Below are positions 51,151-61,794 of a stretch of DNA of 64,000 nt, piece after piece. The first letter of the stretch is position 1. Every line of letters begins with the position of its first letter. The DNA comes from Halieaceae bacterium. Its GTDB lineage: Bacteria; Pseudomonadota; Gammaproteobacteria; Pseudomonadales; Halieaceae. The stretch covers positions 1,812 to 65,811 of the forward strand of contig JAHEEV010000001.1 in NCBI GenBank assembly GCA_024640505.1, given 5' to 3'. The translations under genes and the position numbers were made by a program. The notes beneath the pieces are model-generated. The model made no database searches and was not told the DNA's origin. It was given only the letters and a program-made list of their open reading frames with translations.

Positions 51151-52844
51151 CCGTGTTGCTCGACGCCGTGACGCATGACCCCGCCTTTCGCAGGGTCGCC
51201 GCCGCCGTGGGAAATGACATCAGCCAGGTGTGGCGGAGCTTCCACATTCATCAGTTGGTAGAGATTGGCCAGGTGCATGCGGTAGAGCTGGTCGAACTGG
51301 CTTACCGTCGCCGACGGATTGTAATCTCCGAACCACCAGAACCAGTCCGAGCCCTCGCAGATCGCCAGCTGCTGCTCTGCGGCCGCCAGCTCCTCCGCGG
51401 TGAGGCTGCCTGCGGCGACCTGCCGGTCGAACACCTGCTTGGCCTCGACCAGGAGCTCCCAGGCCCGGTTCTTCCCGGGGTCTCCAATCCAGGTGGAAAA
51501 GGTCCCGTAGACCCAGCTGCCGGCAACCAGTGTTTCCTCATGGGCTGGCTGCGCAGGGTGGTTTGCCAGGAAATTGCTGAAAGTGGTCAGCGTCAGTCCG
51601 GGATGTGCCGCCAGGGCCTCGTACAGCTGATTGAGGAAATAGTGGCCATTGCGGGGGTAGTACTCCCACGCATTTTCACCATCGAGGATGATGGTAATGA
51701 GGCAGTCGTCACGGTCCGGGCAGACATCGGCAATGTTTTCCATATGCCCGATCAGGTTGCCGACCGCGTCCTCGGCGTGCCAGTCCGAGTAGGTGAAACC
51801 GATCAGGTCCGATAATCCGTCATCCCGGAACATGCAGTTTACGGTGGCCTCGCCGAAGCGGTAGACGCGGTGACTGCAGGCCTTGCTCTCTGCGTCGTGG
51901 CTGTTGGCCAGCACGTTGCCGCCACTGGCTACCCATTCGAAGCCGCTGTCCGAGAAAAGCTGCAGTGCCTCCTGGCTGACGCCACCCTCGGAGGGCCAGA
52001 GTCCGACGGGGTTGAATCCGAAGGCCTGCTCGAAGACCTCCCGACCCCGCTGCAGCTGCCAGCGGCAGCGTTCGTCGCCGCCGGGGTAGTGTGTGGATAC
52101 CGGCAGGCTGACATCGGGCATGGCCTCCCTGGCCGATTCCATGTCGAGCAGCAACGGTATGATCGGGTGGGCATAGGGGCTCATGCAGAGCTCCACCTTG
52201 CCCTCCTCCGCAAGGGCGCGGTAGCGGGGAATGATCGAATCCATCAGCTCGAGGATGATCTGTAGCAGTTCCCGCCGGTCGTGTACCGTGTAATTGGCGG
52301 CCTTGTCCTGCAGTTTGCGAATGCGTGGATCCTGGCGGCGCGCCGATTCCGCCATCCACCCCAGGTGGTACCAGACCAGCAGGTCCGCCAGGAACTGGTT
52401 GGAGGCGTAGATCACCGTTTCCGGATGCTCTTCATACCACTCGGCCATCGTGGCGAGGTGGTGGTAGGGTTTAAAGCGCTCGATGATGCGCTCGCGGTTC
52501 GCCCGCAGGCAGGCCCGCATCAGTTTCAGCCGCTCCTGTGGGTCCCCCGGCAGCGCCGGCTCTGACAGCTCTCCCAGCAGCGGATCGCGGATGGCGCCGT
52601 GACCGTTCAGGTAGCCGCTGATCTGCTCGACATAATCCTCTATCTGTTCCAGGAGGATGGGCGCGAAGTTGACCACGGCTCTTGCGCCCGGCACGGCTTC
52701 GAGATGGGCAGCCATGTCCACGTAGTCCTTGATGCCGTGCAGGTAGGTCCATGGCAGGTGGATCTTGCCGCTGCGCAGGTCACGATACTCCGGCTGGTGC
52801 ATGTGCCAGCACAGCACCACGCTCATGGGTCTCTCAACGGGCAT
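51147..52844 (-). CDS. GH57-family glycoside hydrolase (alpha-amylase/alpha-mannosidase-like, COG1449)
   Basis: The 565-residue protein has the five GH57 regions, including the opening [19 protein letters not shown] with the nucleophile Glu, and [11 protein letters not shown] with the acid Asp. Bacterial GH57 proteins of this length sit in glycogen loci and are thought to cleave or branch alpha-glucans; the exact action is not established. The first ATG (52844) overlaps glgC by 11 bases and has AGAGG upstream; an alternative start is the ATG at 52826. It is translationally coupled to malQ. Confidence 0.88.
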   Translation of the reverse strand: MPVERPMSVVLCWHMHQPEYRDLRSGKIHLPWTYLHGIKDYVDMAAHLEAVPGARAVVNFAPILLEQIEDYVEQISGYLNGHGAIRDPLLGELSEPALPGDPQERLKLMRACLRANRERIIERFKPYHHLATMAEWYEEHPETVIYASNQFLADLLVWYHLGWMAESARRQDPRIRKLQDKAANYTVHDRRELLQIILELMDSIIPRYRALAEEGKVELCMSPYAHPIIPLLLDMESAREAMPDVSLPVSTHYPGGDERCRWQLQRGREVFEQAFGFNPVGLWPSEGGVSQEALQLFSDSGFEWVASGGNVLANSHDAESKACSHRVYRFGEATVNCMFRDDGLSDLIGFTYSDWHAEDAVGNLIGHMENIADVCPDRDDCLITIILDGENAWEYYPRNGHYFLNQLYEALAAHPGLTLTTFSNFLANHPAQPAHEETLVAGSWVYGTFSTWIGDPGKNRAWELLVEAKQVFDRQVAAGSLTAEELAAAEQQLAICEGSDWFWWFGDYNPSATVSQFDQLYRMHLANLYQLMNVEAPPHLADVISHGGGDPAKGGVMRHGVEQHG

Positions 52845-54105
52845 AGTGCAGCCTCTGGCCCATCATCTCCGGTGTCACCAGTACCACACCGCCTTCGGAC
52901 AGGTGAAACCGCCGGGCATCTTCAGCCGGGTCGACCCCGATCCGGGTTTCCGGGGGGATCACGCAGCCCTTGTCGATGATCGCCTTGCGGATCACGCTGT
53001 GCCGGCCAATCTCCACGTCCGGGAAAATCACCGAGTCTTCGATCTCGCAGTAGGAGTGCACGTCCACGTTGCTGAACAGCACCGAGTGCCTGACCTGGGA
53101 ACCGGAGACGATGCAACCGCCGGCCACCATGGAGTCCACCGCCATGCCCCGCCGTCCCTCGTCGTCAAAGACGAATTTGGCGGGCGGTACCTGGTCCTGG
53201 TAGGTCCAGATAGGCCAGCCTCTGTCGTAGAGGTTCAGTTCCGGGGTGATGCCGGCCAGCTCCAGATTGGCCTGCCAGAAGGCGTCCACCGTGCCTACAT
53301 CCCGCCAGTAGGCGGGCCGGCCGCTGGGTGCGAGCCGGAACGGGAAGGCGGTGACTTTCAGGCGCTGGATGACGTCAGGGATGATGTCGCCGCCGAAATC
53401 ATGCTTGGATCCGGCAGTCTCGGCGTCGCTCAGCAATTCGTCGATCAGCACCTCGGTACGGAATACATAGATCCCCATGGAGGCCAGGGCCAGCTTGTCG
53501 TTGCCCGGCATGGGCTGTGGGTTTTCCGGCTTCTCGGCAAATTCGGTGATGCGGTTCTCCCCGTCCACCGCCATGACGCCGAAGGCAGGGGCATCCTCGA
53601 TCGGCACCTCGATACACCCCACGGTGATGTCGGCGTCGGAATCCGCGTGGGCGGCCAGCATGGTGCCGTAGTCCATCTTGTAGATATGGTCGCCTGCCAG
53701 GATCAGGACGTACTCGGGATTGTGCATGCGGATGATATCGATATTCTGGTAGATGGCGTCCGCGGTTCCCTCATACCAGGAGGTTTCCAGACGCTGCTGG
53801 GCGGGCAGGAGTTCCACGAACTCCCCCAGTTCGCCGCGCATGAATCCCCAGCCCCGCTGCACGTGCCGGATCAGGCTGTGTGCCTTGTACTGGGTCAGTA
53901 TGCCCACCTTGCGGATCCCCGAATTGACACAGTTCGACAAAGGGAAATCGATAATCCGGAACTTGCCGCCAAAGGGCACCGCGGGCTTGGCCCGCCACAT
54001 GGTGAGCTGCTTGAGCCGCGACCCCCGCCCCCCGGCCAGCACCAGTGCCAGGGTGTTGCGGGTCAGCAGGCTGACGTAACGCGCCGAGTCCTGTTGTTCC
54101 GTCAT
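52834..54105 (-). CDS. glgC: Glucose-1-phosphate adenylyltransferase (ADP-glucose pyrophosphorylase)
   Basis: GlgC makes ADP-glucose and pyrophosphate from ATP and glucose-1-phosphate, the committed step of glycogen synthesis. The 423-residue protein has [15 protein letters not shown] with the nucleotide-binding loop, [25 protein letters not shown], and the left-handed helix C-terminus. Allosteric binding of glycolytic intermediates is usual in the family. It is the first leftward gene, divergent from glgB across a 120-base promoter region. Confidence 0.96.
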   Translation of the reverse strand: MTEQQDSARYVSLLTRNTLALVLAGGRGSRLKQLTMWRAKPAVPFGGKFRIIDFPLSNCVNSGIRKVGILTQYKAHSLIRHVQRGWGFMRGELGEFVELLPAQQRLETSWYEGTADAIYQNIDIIRMHNPEYVLILAGDHIYKMDYGTMLAAHADSDADITVGCIEVPIEDAPAFGVMAVDGENRITEFAEKPENPQPMPGNDKLALASMGIYVFRTEVLIDELLSDAETAGSKHDFGGDIIPDVIQRLKVTAFPFRLAPSGRPAYWRDVGTVDAFWQANLELAGITPELNLYDRGWPIWTYQDQVPPAKFVFDDEGRRGMAVDSMVAGGCIVSGSQVRHSVLFSNVDVHSYCEIEDSVIFPDVEIGRHSVIRKAIIDKGCVIPPETRIGVDPAEDARRFHLSEGGVVLVTPEMMGQRLHYAR

Positions 54106-54170
54106 TACAGTTTCGTTGACCTGGTCTCTGGTTAGCTAGGGGTTAATTGATTACTATCAAACTACATTGT

Positions 54171-54183
54171 GGACAGTTTGTCC
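54171..54183. promoter_or_regulatory. Palindrome in the divergent glgC/glgB promoter region
   Basis: GGACAGTTTGTCC is a 5-base inverted repeat with a 3-base centre, in the middle of the AT-rich 120-base gap. It is a candidate operator for both arms of the glycogen locus. I recognise no specific regulator family from it. Confidence 0.35.
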
Positions 54184-54225
54184 GAAATTTTCCTCTTTTG
54201 GTATGACATAAATCAGCGAATAGTG

Positions 54226-56421
54226 ATGAAACCGATCTCCACCGCGCCCACCAAGGGTAACGATGTACGTCGTGTGCTGCAGGGTCGCCACCACGATCCC
54301 TTCGAAGTGCTGGGCAGCCACCGCGAAGGGTCCGGCTGGGTGGTGCGTGCCCAGCTGCCGGGCACGGCAGAGGCCCGGCTTGTGGTGGGGCAGGACACCG
54401 TTGAGATGGAGCGCTTGCCGGAGACCGACTTCTTCACCGCCCGGCTCGAGGGCAGTGTATGCCCGTCCTACCGCCTGCGCTGGCGGCAGGGTGAGGGCGA
54501 TTGGCGGGAAGCGGAGGATCCCTACCGGTTCGGGCCAATTATCGGCGATCTGGACCTGCACCTGTTCGCGGAGGGCAGGCACCACCATATCTACCGGGTA
54601 CTGGGCGCCCATCCCTGTGAACATGAGGGCGTGGCCGGCGTGCGTTTTGCCACCTGGGCCCCGAATGCCGGGCGCGTCAGTGTGGTGGGCAATTTCAACC
54701 GCTGGCACGGACTGGCACACCCGATGCGCGTGCGTGGACAGAGTGGCGTATGGGAGCTGTTCATCCCCGGCCTGGTTGCCGGCGAGACCTACAAGTTCGA
54801 GGTGCTCGACGCCAACGGCAAACTGCAGTTGAAGGCTGATCCCTACGGCAATCGCTTTGAAATGCGGCCGGCCAACGCTGCCCTGGTGTGTGGTGACTCC
54901 GCGTTCGAGTGGGGCGATAGTGCGTGGCTGGAACAGCGCGCCGCCTGGGATTGGCAGCACGCCCCGGTGTCCATTTACGAATTTCACCCCGGTTCCTGGC
55001 GGCGGGACGAACAGGGTAACTTCCTGAACTTTCGCGACATGGCGGAGCTGTTGGCAGACTACGTACTGGGGCTGGGCTTCACCCATGTGGAGCTGCTGCC
55101 TATCATGGAGCACCCGCTGGATGACTCCTGGGGATACCAGTGCACCGGTTACTTTGCCCCCAGCCAGCGCTTCGGCAGCCCTGACGATTTCCGCTATTTC
55201 GTGGACCTGCTGCACCGGCGCGGCATCGGGGTGATCCTGGACTGGGTGCCGGCCCATTTTCCGCGGGATGCCCACGCACTGGCGCGTTTCGACGGGACGG
55301 CCCTCTATGAGCACGAGGACCCGCGGCGCGGCGAGCATACCGACTGGGGCACCCTGATCTTCAACTACGGCCGGAACGAGGTGAAGAACTTCCTGCTGGC
55401 CAGCGCCAACTACTGGCTGGAGGAGTTTCATCTCGACGGCCTCAGGGTGGATGCCGTGGCCTCCATGCTGTACCTGGATTATTCCCGCAAGGCGGGCGAG
55501 TGGGAGCCGAATATCCATGGCGGCCGGGAGAACCTGGAAGCCATCGAATTCCTGCGGGAGCTGAATGCGCTGACCCATGGTCGCCACCCGGGAACGCTGA
55601 CCATCGCCGAGGAATCCACCGCCTGGCCCCAGGTCACCCGCCCGACCTGGGTCGGGGGGCTGGGTTTTTCCATGAAGTGGAACATGGGATGGATGCACGA
55701 CACCCTGAGCTACATGTCACATGAGCCGATCTACCGGCAGTTCCATCACGACCAGCTCACCTTCGGCCTGATGTACGCCTTCACGGAAAATTTCCTCCTG
55801 CCCTTCTCCCACGATGAGGTGGTGCATGGCAAGAAGTCCATGCTGGGCAAGATGCCCGGCGATGAGTGGCAGCGCTTTGCCAACCTGCGGCTGCTCTACA
55901 CCTACATGTACACCTATCCCGGCACCAAGCTGTTGTTCATGGGCAGTGAGTTCGGCGAGCCCGGCGAATGGCGCCACCAGGGCCAGCTCTCCTGGTGGCT
56001 GCTCGATCAGGCGCCCCACCGCGGTCTGCAGCAGCTGGTGTCCGACCTGAACCAGCTGTACCGCTCAGAGCCCAGCTTTCATCGCCAGGAGTTCACCCCA
56101 GAGGGCTTCGAGTGGATCGATTGTCATGACAGTACCCAGTCGGTTTTGAGCTATGTGCGCCGTGACGGCAGCGACTACCACCTGGTGGTGCTCAATTTTA
56201 CCCCGGTGGTGCGCCGCTTCTACCGTATCGGGGTTCCCGACGCGTGCACCTATCACGAGGTATTCAATTCGGACTCACACTATTACGGTGGCAGCGATGT
56301 CGGTAACGGGCTGCCGGTGGAGAGCGAGGACACGCCCTGGATGGGGCGCTCCCACTCCATCAGCCTGACGATACCGCCGCTGGGTGCGCTGGTGCTGAAG
56401 CCCGCTGCCGGGTGCAACTGA
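54226..56421 (+). CDS. glgB: 1,4-alpha-glucan branching enzyme
   Basis: GlgB introduces alpha-1,6 branches into glycogen. The 731-residue GH13 protein has an N-terminal carbohydrate-binding domain ([12 protein letters not shown], then [18 protein letters not shown]), and catalytic motifs [18 protein letters not shown] (nucleophile Asp), IAEESTAWP (acid Glu) and [13 protein letters not shown] use the ATG at 54226; the ribosome site is weak, and an upstream in-frame GTG at 54169 is possible but would put the palindrome inside the gene. glgA follows after 4 bases. Confidence 0.96.
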   Translation: MKPISTAPTKGNDVRRVLQGRHHDPFEVLGSHREGSGWVVRAQLPGTAEARLVVGQDTVEMERLPETDFFTARLEGSVCPSYRLRWRQGEGDWREAEDPYRFGPIIGDLDLHLFAEGRHHHIYRVLGAHPCEHEGVAGVRFATWAPNAGRVSVVGNFNRWHGLAHPMRVRGQSGVWELFIPGLVAGETYKFEVLDANGKLQLKADPYGNRFEMRPANAALVCGDSAFEWGDSAWLEQRAAWDWQHAPVSIYEFHPGSWRRDEQGNFLNFRDMAELLADYVLGLGFTHVELLPIMEHPLDDSWGYQCTGYFAPSQRFGSPDDFRYFVDLLHRRGIGVILDWVPAHFPRDAHALARFDGTALYEHEDPRRGEHTDWGTLIFNYGRNEVKNFLLASANYWLEEFHLDGLRVDAVASMLYLDYSRKAGEWEPNIHGGRENLEAIEFLRELNALTHGRHPGTLTIAEESTAWPQVTRPTWVGGLGFSMKWNMGWMHDTLSYMSHEPIYRQFHHDQLTFGLMYAFTENFLLPFSHDEVVHGKKSMLGKMPGDEWQRFANLRLLYTYMYTYPGTKLLFMGSEFGEPGEWRHQGQLSWWLLDQAPHRGLQQLVSDLNQLYRSEPSFHRQEFTPEGFEWIDCHDSTQSVLSYVRRDGSDYHLVVLNFTPVVRRFYRIGVPDACTYHEVFNSDSHYYGGSDVGNGLPVESEDTPWMGRSHSISLTIPPLGALVLKPAAGCN

Positions 56422-56425
56422 TCCG

Positions 56426-57862
56426 ATGAAGCTGCTGTTCGTCGCCAGCGAGGCGTTCCCGCTGGTCAAGACCGGTGGGCTGGCGGATGTCGCCGGCAGC
56501 CTGCCGGCAGCCCTGGCGGAAGAGGGTGTGGAGGTGCGCCTGCTGTTGCCCGCCTACCAGAGTGTGCTGGAGAGTGTCAGCCAGGCGGAGCTCGTGGCTG
56601 AACTGGAGCTGGCGGGAACCGGGATCCGAATCCTGCAAACGGTTCTGCCGGGCACGGACGTGGTGACCTGGCTGCTGCAGCACTCCAATTTCTCCGACCG
56701 TCACGGCAACCCCTATCACGACGCCCACGGCGACCCGTGGCCCGACAATGCGGATCGGTTCATGCTGCTGTCGCGTCTGGCGGCGCTGATCAGTACCGAG
56801 GATACTGCGCTCGGCTGGCGGCCGGATGTGCTGCACTGCAACGACTGGCATACAGCCCCTGCCATCGCGCTTGTCCATCTCAGTGCGCGGCGGCCGCTCA
56901 CCGTATTCACCATTCACAACCTGGCCCACATGGGCATCTTCGACCGGGATACGTTCAACCGGCTGCATTTACCGCAGCAGCTGTGGGACGACGGGAGCAT
57001 GGAATTCTACGGTCAGTGCAGCTTCATCAAGGGCGGGCTGGTTTTTGCCGACTACATCACGACCGTGAGCCCGACCTACGCCGATGAGATCTGCCGCGCC
57101 CCCGGCGGCATGGGCCTGGAAGGTCTGCTGAGCCATCGCCGTGACCGCCTGTCGGGCATCCTCAACGGCATCGATAGCAATGTGTGGGACCCGGGGAATG
57201 ACACCCACCTGGAATACGTCTACGACGTGGAGTCCCTCGACAGGAAGGCACTCAACAAGAGCGCTCTCCAGGCGGCCATCGGGCTGGAGCAGGTCGCGGA
57301 CCGGCCGTTGATCGGCTTCATCGGACGGCTGGCGGAACAGAAAGGGCTGGAGCTGATGTTGCCGGTGCTGGAGGAGATCCTCGCCATCCCGGCGCAACTG
57401 GTTCTGCTGGGAACGGGAGAGGCGGAGTACGAACATGCCCTGGGCACGCTGGCGGTTTCAAATCCCGGCACCATGGCGGTCGTGCTGGCCTATAATGAGA
57501 CCCTGGCTCACCGGATCGAGGCGGCAGCGGATATATTCCTGATGCCATCGCTGTTCGAACCCTGCGGGCTCAACCAGCTGTACAGCCTGCGCTATGGGAC
57601 ACTGCCGCTGGTGCGGGAAGTCGGAGGCCTGGCAGACACGGTGGTGGATGCCGATGCCGCCAACCTGGCGGCGGGCAGTGCTACCGGTTTTATGTTTCGT
57701 GAGCCCGACGCGGCCGAGCTTCTCGCCACGGTGCAGCGAGCTACCGCACTGTGGCACGACGGGGCTGCCTGGAAGCGGATGCAATTGACGGCCATGCAGC
57801 AGGATTTTTCCTGGCAGCGAAGCGCCCGGCGCTATCTGGAACTGTATCGTTCCGACAACTGA
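56426..57862 (+). CDS. glgA: Glycogen synthase (ADP-glucose type)
   Basis: GlgA extends the glucan using ADP-glucose from GlgC. The 478-residue GT5 protein begins MKLLFVASEAFPLVKTGGLADVAGSLP with the KTGG ADP-glucose-binding loop, has HCNDWHTAPAIAL, and a C-terminal domain with MPSLFEPCGLNQLYSLRYGTLP including the catalytic Glu region. It lies 4 bases after glgB and 20 bases before glgP, forming one operon. Confidence 0.96.
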   Translation: MKLLFVASEAFPLVKTGGLADVAGSLPAALAEEGVEVRLLLPAYQSVLESVSQAELVAELELAGTGIRILQTVLPGTDVVTWLLQHSNFSDRHGNPYHDAHGDPWPDNADRFMLLSRLAALISTEDTALGWRPDVLHCNDWHTAPAIALVHLSARRPLTVFTIHNLAHMGIFDRDTFNRLHLPQQLWDDGSMEFYGQCSFIKGGLVFADYITTVSPTYADEICRAPGGMGLEGLLSHRRDRLSGILNGIDSNVWDPGNDTHLEYVYDVESLDRKALNKSALQAAIGLEQVADRPLIGFIGRLAEQKGLELMLPVLEEILAIPAQLVLLGTGEAEYEHALGTLAVSNPGTMAVVLAYNETLAHRIEAAADIFLMPSLFEPCGLNQLYSLRYGTLPLVREVGGLADTVVDADAANLAAGSATGFMFREPDAAELLATVQRATALWHDGAAWKRMQLTAMQQDFSWQRSARRYLELYRSDN

Positions 57863-57882
57863 GATTGAGGTAGGAAAAGGCA

Positions 57883-60429
57883 ATGCCCGGTTCAATATTT
57901 CCGCTTGAAGTACAGCCCCGTATCCCGAAGCAGCTCGATCGCCTGCCCGAACTGGCCGACGACCTGATGTACAGCTGGGAGCGTTCCATGCGTTCCCTGT
58001 TTGTCCGCCTGGACAGGGAACTGTGGGAGGCCTGTGGTCATAACCCGAAGGCGTTCCTGCGCCGGGTCTCCCAGCACCGCCTGGACGAAGCGGTGCAGGA
58101 CCGCTCCTACATGGAAGACTACCGGCGGGCCATCGCCGCCTACGACTCCTACCGGGAACACCGCGGCCGGCCGGAACTGGCGGAGCTGTTCGATCCGCAG
58201 GAGGACCTTATCGCCTACTTCTGCCTGGAGTTCGGCTTTCATGAGAGCTTCCCCATCTATTCGGGGGGACTCGGCATCCTGGCGGGCGACCACTGCAAGG
58301 CTGCCAGCGACGTGGGCCTGCCCTTCGTGGCGATCGGTCTGCTTTACGACATGGGCTACTTCACCCAGATCATCGACGGTCACGGTCACCAACAGGTCAC
58401 GCACACGCGCTCCCATCCGCACGACCTGCCCGTCAGGCCGACCCTGACGGAGTCGGGCCAGCACCTTACGCTGGAGCTCGAATTCCCCGGGCGCGTTCTC
58501 AAGGTGCGGGTGTGGACCGCACAGGCCGGTCATATCCGGCTGTACCTGCTGGACACCAACATTCCCGATAATTCCGAAGCGGATCGCGCCATCACTCACC
58601 AGTTGTACGGCGGCGACCGGGAAATGCGCCTGCAGCAGGAACTGGTACTGGGCGTCGGGGGAGTGAGGGCCCTGCGGGCACTGGGGCTGCGCCCCACGGT
58701 ATGGCATATCAATGAAGGCCACGCCGCCTTCCAGTTGCTCGAGCGCTGTCGCTTCCGCATGCAGGAGGGGATGGATTTCGAGACCGCCAGGGAACTGGTG
58801 GCGGGGGGCACGGTCTTCACCACCCACACACCGGTGCCCGCTGGCCACGATATCTTCGACAAGCACCTCATCGAGAAGTATTTTGCCCCGGTGGCCGAAT
58901 CCCTGGGCCACACTATCGACAGCATTTATGCCCTTGGCGCCAACCATGGGCCCGGTTTCAACATGACCAGCCTCGCACTGCGCGGCTCGCGATTCCACAA
59001 CGGCGTGAGCCGCATTCACGGCGAGGTCGCCGCGGAGATGGAGGCCGGTGTCTGGCCGCAGATTCCCCACGAGGAGAATCCCATCACCCACGTCACCAAC
59101 GGGGTTCACCTGCAGACGTTCCTGGCCCGGGACTGGGTCAGCCTGTTCGACCTGCGCTTCGACGACTGGCGCAACGAGTTGCTCAATGAGGAGTACTGGG
59201 AGCGGCTGGATGAAATCCCCGACTTTCATTACTGGAGTATCCACAAGGCCCTCAAGCAGCAGTTGCTGCGCCGGGTGCATGAACTGGTGCTCAATCAGCA
59301 GCAACGCAATGGGCTGAGCGACGCCATGATAGAGCGTATGGTGCGCTTCGTCGCAGACCCGGACAGCGACGTGCTGGTGATGGGTTTCGCCCGGCGTTTC
59401 GCAACCTACAAGCGCGCCGCCATGCTCTTTGCCGAGCCGGAGCGCCTGGCCCGGGTGCTCAACGATCCCGAGCGGCCGGCCATCGTCATCTTTGCCGGCA
59501 AGGCGCACCCCCACGACCAGCCGGGGCAGGACCTGATCAAACAGATCCACGACTACTCGCTGCACCCCGATTTCATCGGCAAGATCATCCTGCTGGAAGG
59601 CTATGACATGTCCCTGGCCCGGCATATGGTTACCGGCGTCGACGTGTGGCTCAACACCCCGGAATACCCCCTCGAGGCCAGTGGTACCTCCGGCCAGAAG
59701 GCGGGACTCAATGGTGTGGTCAACCTCAGCGTGCTGGATGGCTGGTGGGGCGAGGGCTACAACGGCCACAACGGCTGGGCGATCACGCCGCGGGACTCCC
59801 AGTTCAACGAGGAGCACCGCCACTGGGAGGAGGCCAACGATCTGCTCAACATCATCGAACATGAAATGCTGCCGCTCTACTACCGGCGCGATGGCGGGGG
59901 CTACTCGTCCGAGTGGGTCGAGCTGTCCAAGGCTTCCATGAAATCCACGATCCCGCGGTTCAATGCCCAGCGAATGCTGATGGATTATGTCCACAAGCTC
60001 TACTGGCCCGCGCGCCAGCAGCGACGCAGGCTGGAGGCAAACGGCGGGCAGCTGGCCCGTGAGCTCGCTCACTGGAAACACCGTGTACGTGACGCCTGGC
60101 CGGGGGTCGTGGTCCAGCTGATGCTGCAGCCGCCAGCGCACCTCTATCATGACGAAAAAATACTGCTGCAGGTGAGAGCCGACCTGAATGGCCTGTCGGC
60201 ACAGGATGTCAGGCTGGAATGCCTGTTCGGACGACAACAGCCCGATGGCAAGTTCGAGTTGAAGCAGCAGGCAGAACTTTCGACCACGGGAGAAAGCGAT
60301 GGTTACACGCAGTTCGAGATTGAGCTGGCGCCGGAAATCGCCGGCCTGCAGTATTACAAATTGCGTATGTACCCGTATAGCGACGCCCTCAGCCATCCCT
60401 TCGAAACCGGGTGCATGATCTGGATATGA
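57883..60429 (+). CDS. glgP: Alpha-glucan (glycogen/maltodextrin) phosphorylase, DUF3417-containing
   Basis: This 848-residue GT35 enzyme releases glucose-1-phosphate from alpha-glucans with inorganic phosphate. It has the DUF3417 N-terminal region (LPELADDLMYSWERSM) found in the Thermotoga-type phosphorylases, FCLEFGFHESFPIYSGGLGILAGDH, THTPVPAGHD, and GTSGQKAGLNGVVNLSVLDGWW with the PLP-binding lysine. It belongs to the shorter-N-terminus bacterial group, not the E. coli GlgP/MalP group. The start has AGGAAAAGG upstream. It closes the rightward glycogen operon. Confidence 0.94.
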   Translation: MPGSIFPLEVQPRIPKQLDRLPELADDLMYSWERSMRSLFVRLDRELWEACGHNPKAFLRRVSQHRLDEAVQDRSYMEDYRRAIAAYDSYREHRGRPELAELFDPQEDLIAYFCLEFGFHESFPIYSGGLGILAGDHCKAASDVGLPFVAIGLLYDMGYFTQIIDGHGHQQVTHTRSHPHDLPVRPTLTESGQHLTLELEFPGRVLKVRVWTAQAGHIRLYLLDTNIPDNSEADRAITHQLYGGDREMRLQQELVLGVGGVRALRALGLRPTVWHINEGHAAFQLLERCRFRMQEGMDFETARELVAGGTVFTTHTPVPAGHDIFDKHLIEKYFAPVAESLGHTIDSIYALGANHGPGFNMTSLALRGSRFHNGVSRIHGEVAAEMEAGVWPQIPHEENPITHVTNGVHLQTFLARDWVSLFDLRFDDWRNELLNEEYWERLDEIPDFHYWSIHKALKQQLLRRVHELVLNQQQRNGLSDAMIERMVRFVADPDSDVLVMGFARRFATYKRAAMLFAEPERLARVLNDPERPAIVIFAGKAHPHDQPGQDLIKQIHDYSLHPDFIGKIILLEGYDMSLARHMVTGVDVWLNTPEYPLEASGTSGQKAGLNGVVNLSVLDGWWGEGYNGHNGWAITPRDSQFNEEHRHWEEANDLLNIIEHEMLPLYYRRDGGGYSSEWVELSKASMKSTIPRFNAQRMLMDYVHKLYWPARQQRRRLEANGGQLARELAHWKHRVRDAWPGVVVQLMLQPPAHLYHDEKILLQVRADLNGLSAQDVRLECLFGRQQPDGKFELKQQAELSTTGESDGYTQFEIELAPEIAGLQYYKLRMYPYSDALSHPFETGCMIWI

Positions 60430-60454
60430 GACCGGGAAAACAGGCCGAACTGAC

Positions 60455-61726
60455 GTGAGCAGACCCGCGAGGCTGTTGTGCTTGATCGCCCTGGCGGCAC
60501 TGGTGCCCCCGTTGGCACACGCCAGTGGCGCCGGGGACAGCTTTACTCGCCACACGTTGCTGCTCATCCTGATGATCACCCTCGCGGATGTCTGCGGCTT
60601 TCTTTTCGAGCGTATGGGGATGGCCGAGATCCTGGGCGAGATCTACGCCGGCATCCTGCTGGGTAACCTGGCCCTGGTGGGCATCGATTACCCGGTCGGG
60701 GAATTACTGCGCACCAGCGAATTCATGCAGTACTCTTCCGAGCTGGCCCTGGTGTTGCTGCTGTTCCTGGTGGGCCTGGAATCCGACATGAGTTCCCTGC
60801 TGCGGGCGGGGCGCAATGCCGTCGCCGTGGCAGTGGGTGGGGTGGTGATGCCCATTGGGCTGGGGATCGGTGCCGCCGCGTTGCTGGGCTTCGCCGACGG
60901 CCTCCAGGGCTGGTTTGTGGGCGCGATGCTCGCCGCCACGTCGGTGGGCATCACTGCCAAACTGCTCGGGGAGAGCGACCTGGTCCAGACGCCGTCCGCG
61001 GAAGTCATACTGGGTGCGGCCGTGATCGATGACGTACTGGGTATCATGCTGCTGGCGGTCCTGGCCAGTGTGGCCTCGACCGGCGATTTCTCGGGCGGTG
61101 ACCTGGCCTGGATTATCCTCAAGGCGGTGCTGTTCTTCGTCGGTGCCGTGTTTATCGGGCAGAAACTGATGCCCGGGGCCGTGCAGGTGGTCTCGCTCAC
61201 CAAGCACTCCAGTTTCTGGACCGGATTTGCCCTCTGCCTGGCCCTGGCCTTCGCCCAATTGGCGGCCTATGCGGGGCTGGCCCCGCTGATCGGCGCCTTT
61301 GTGGCCGGGCTGCTGCTGGATGACGTCTACTTCCGGGTCGGTCAAGCTCTGGACAAGCATCGGCTGGAGGAGTTGGTCAAGCCGATCAGTGACATCATGA
61401 TCACCATATTCTTCGTGGGGATCGGTGCCCAGGTGAAGTTGGATACGCTCGCCTCTCCCAAGGTATTGCTGATTATCGTGACCCTCACGGTTGTGGCCGT
61501 CATCTCCAAGGCTGCGGCCGGATTCCTGGCCAGGGGCAAGGAGTATGACCGGCTGGGCATAGGATTCGGCATGATCCCGCGGGGCGAGGTGGGCCTGGTG
61601 TTTGCAGCCTATGCTCTCAGTCATGGGGTGTTCTGCTGCGAAACCTACTCCGCCCTGGTGATGGTGGTGCTGCTGACCACCCTGGTAGGACCGATTTTGC
61701 TGAAACCGCGACTGGCCCATTTCTGA
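60455..61726 (+). CDS. CPA2-family monovalent cation/proton antiporter
   Basis: The 423-residue membrane protein has about twelve hydrophobic segments and the CPA2 signature sequences: LGEIYAGILLGNLALVGI, LLLFLVGLESD, SVGITAKLLGE, GAAVIDDVLGIMLLAVL (with the transport Asp pair) and GMIPRGEVGLVFAAYAL. It exchanges Na+ or K+ for H+ at the inner membrane. It begins with a GTG at 60455, 25 bases after glgP. The N-terminus has a cleavable-looking signal, which is not unusual in this group. Confidence 0.92.
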   Translation: MSRPARLLCLIALAALVPPLAHASGAGDSFTRHTLLLILMITLADVCGFLFERMGMAEILGEIYAGILLGNLALVGIDYPVGELLRTSEFMQYSSELALVLLLFLVGLESDMSSLLRAGRNAVAVAVGGVVMPIGLGIGAAALLGFADGLQGWFVGAMLAATSVGITAKLLGESDLVQTPSAEVILGAAVIDDVLGIMLLAVLASVASTGDFSGGDLAWIILKAVLFFVGAVFIGQKLMPGAVQVVSLTKHSSFWTGFALCLALAFAQLAAYAGLAPLIGAFVAGLLLDDVYFRVGQALDKHRLEELVKPISDIMITIFFVGIGAQVKLDTLASPKVLLIIVTLTVVAVISKAAAGFLARGKEYDRLGIGFGMIPRGEVGLVFAAYALSHGVFCCETYSALVMVVLLTTLVGPILLKPRLAHF

Positions 61727-61794
61727 TGGTGCACCGCTTTCACACAACGGTCATGATCCCTGGTGTAGACTGGTTTGTCTGAAGTGAGGTTACC

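Noticed and set aside
57892-60579. An 895-codon open frame on the minus strand, antisense to glgP
   Set aside because: The plus strand encodes a full phosphorylase with catalytic motifs. Long antisense frames are common in GC-rich DNA with biased third positions, and this one has no recognisable domain.
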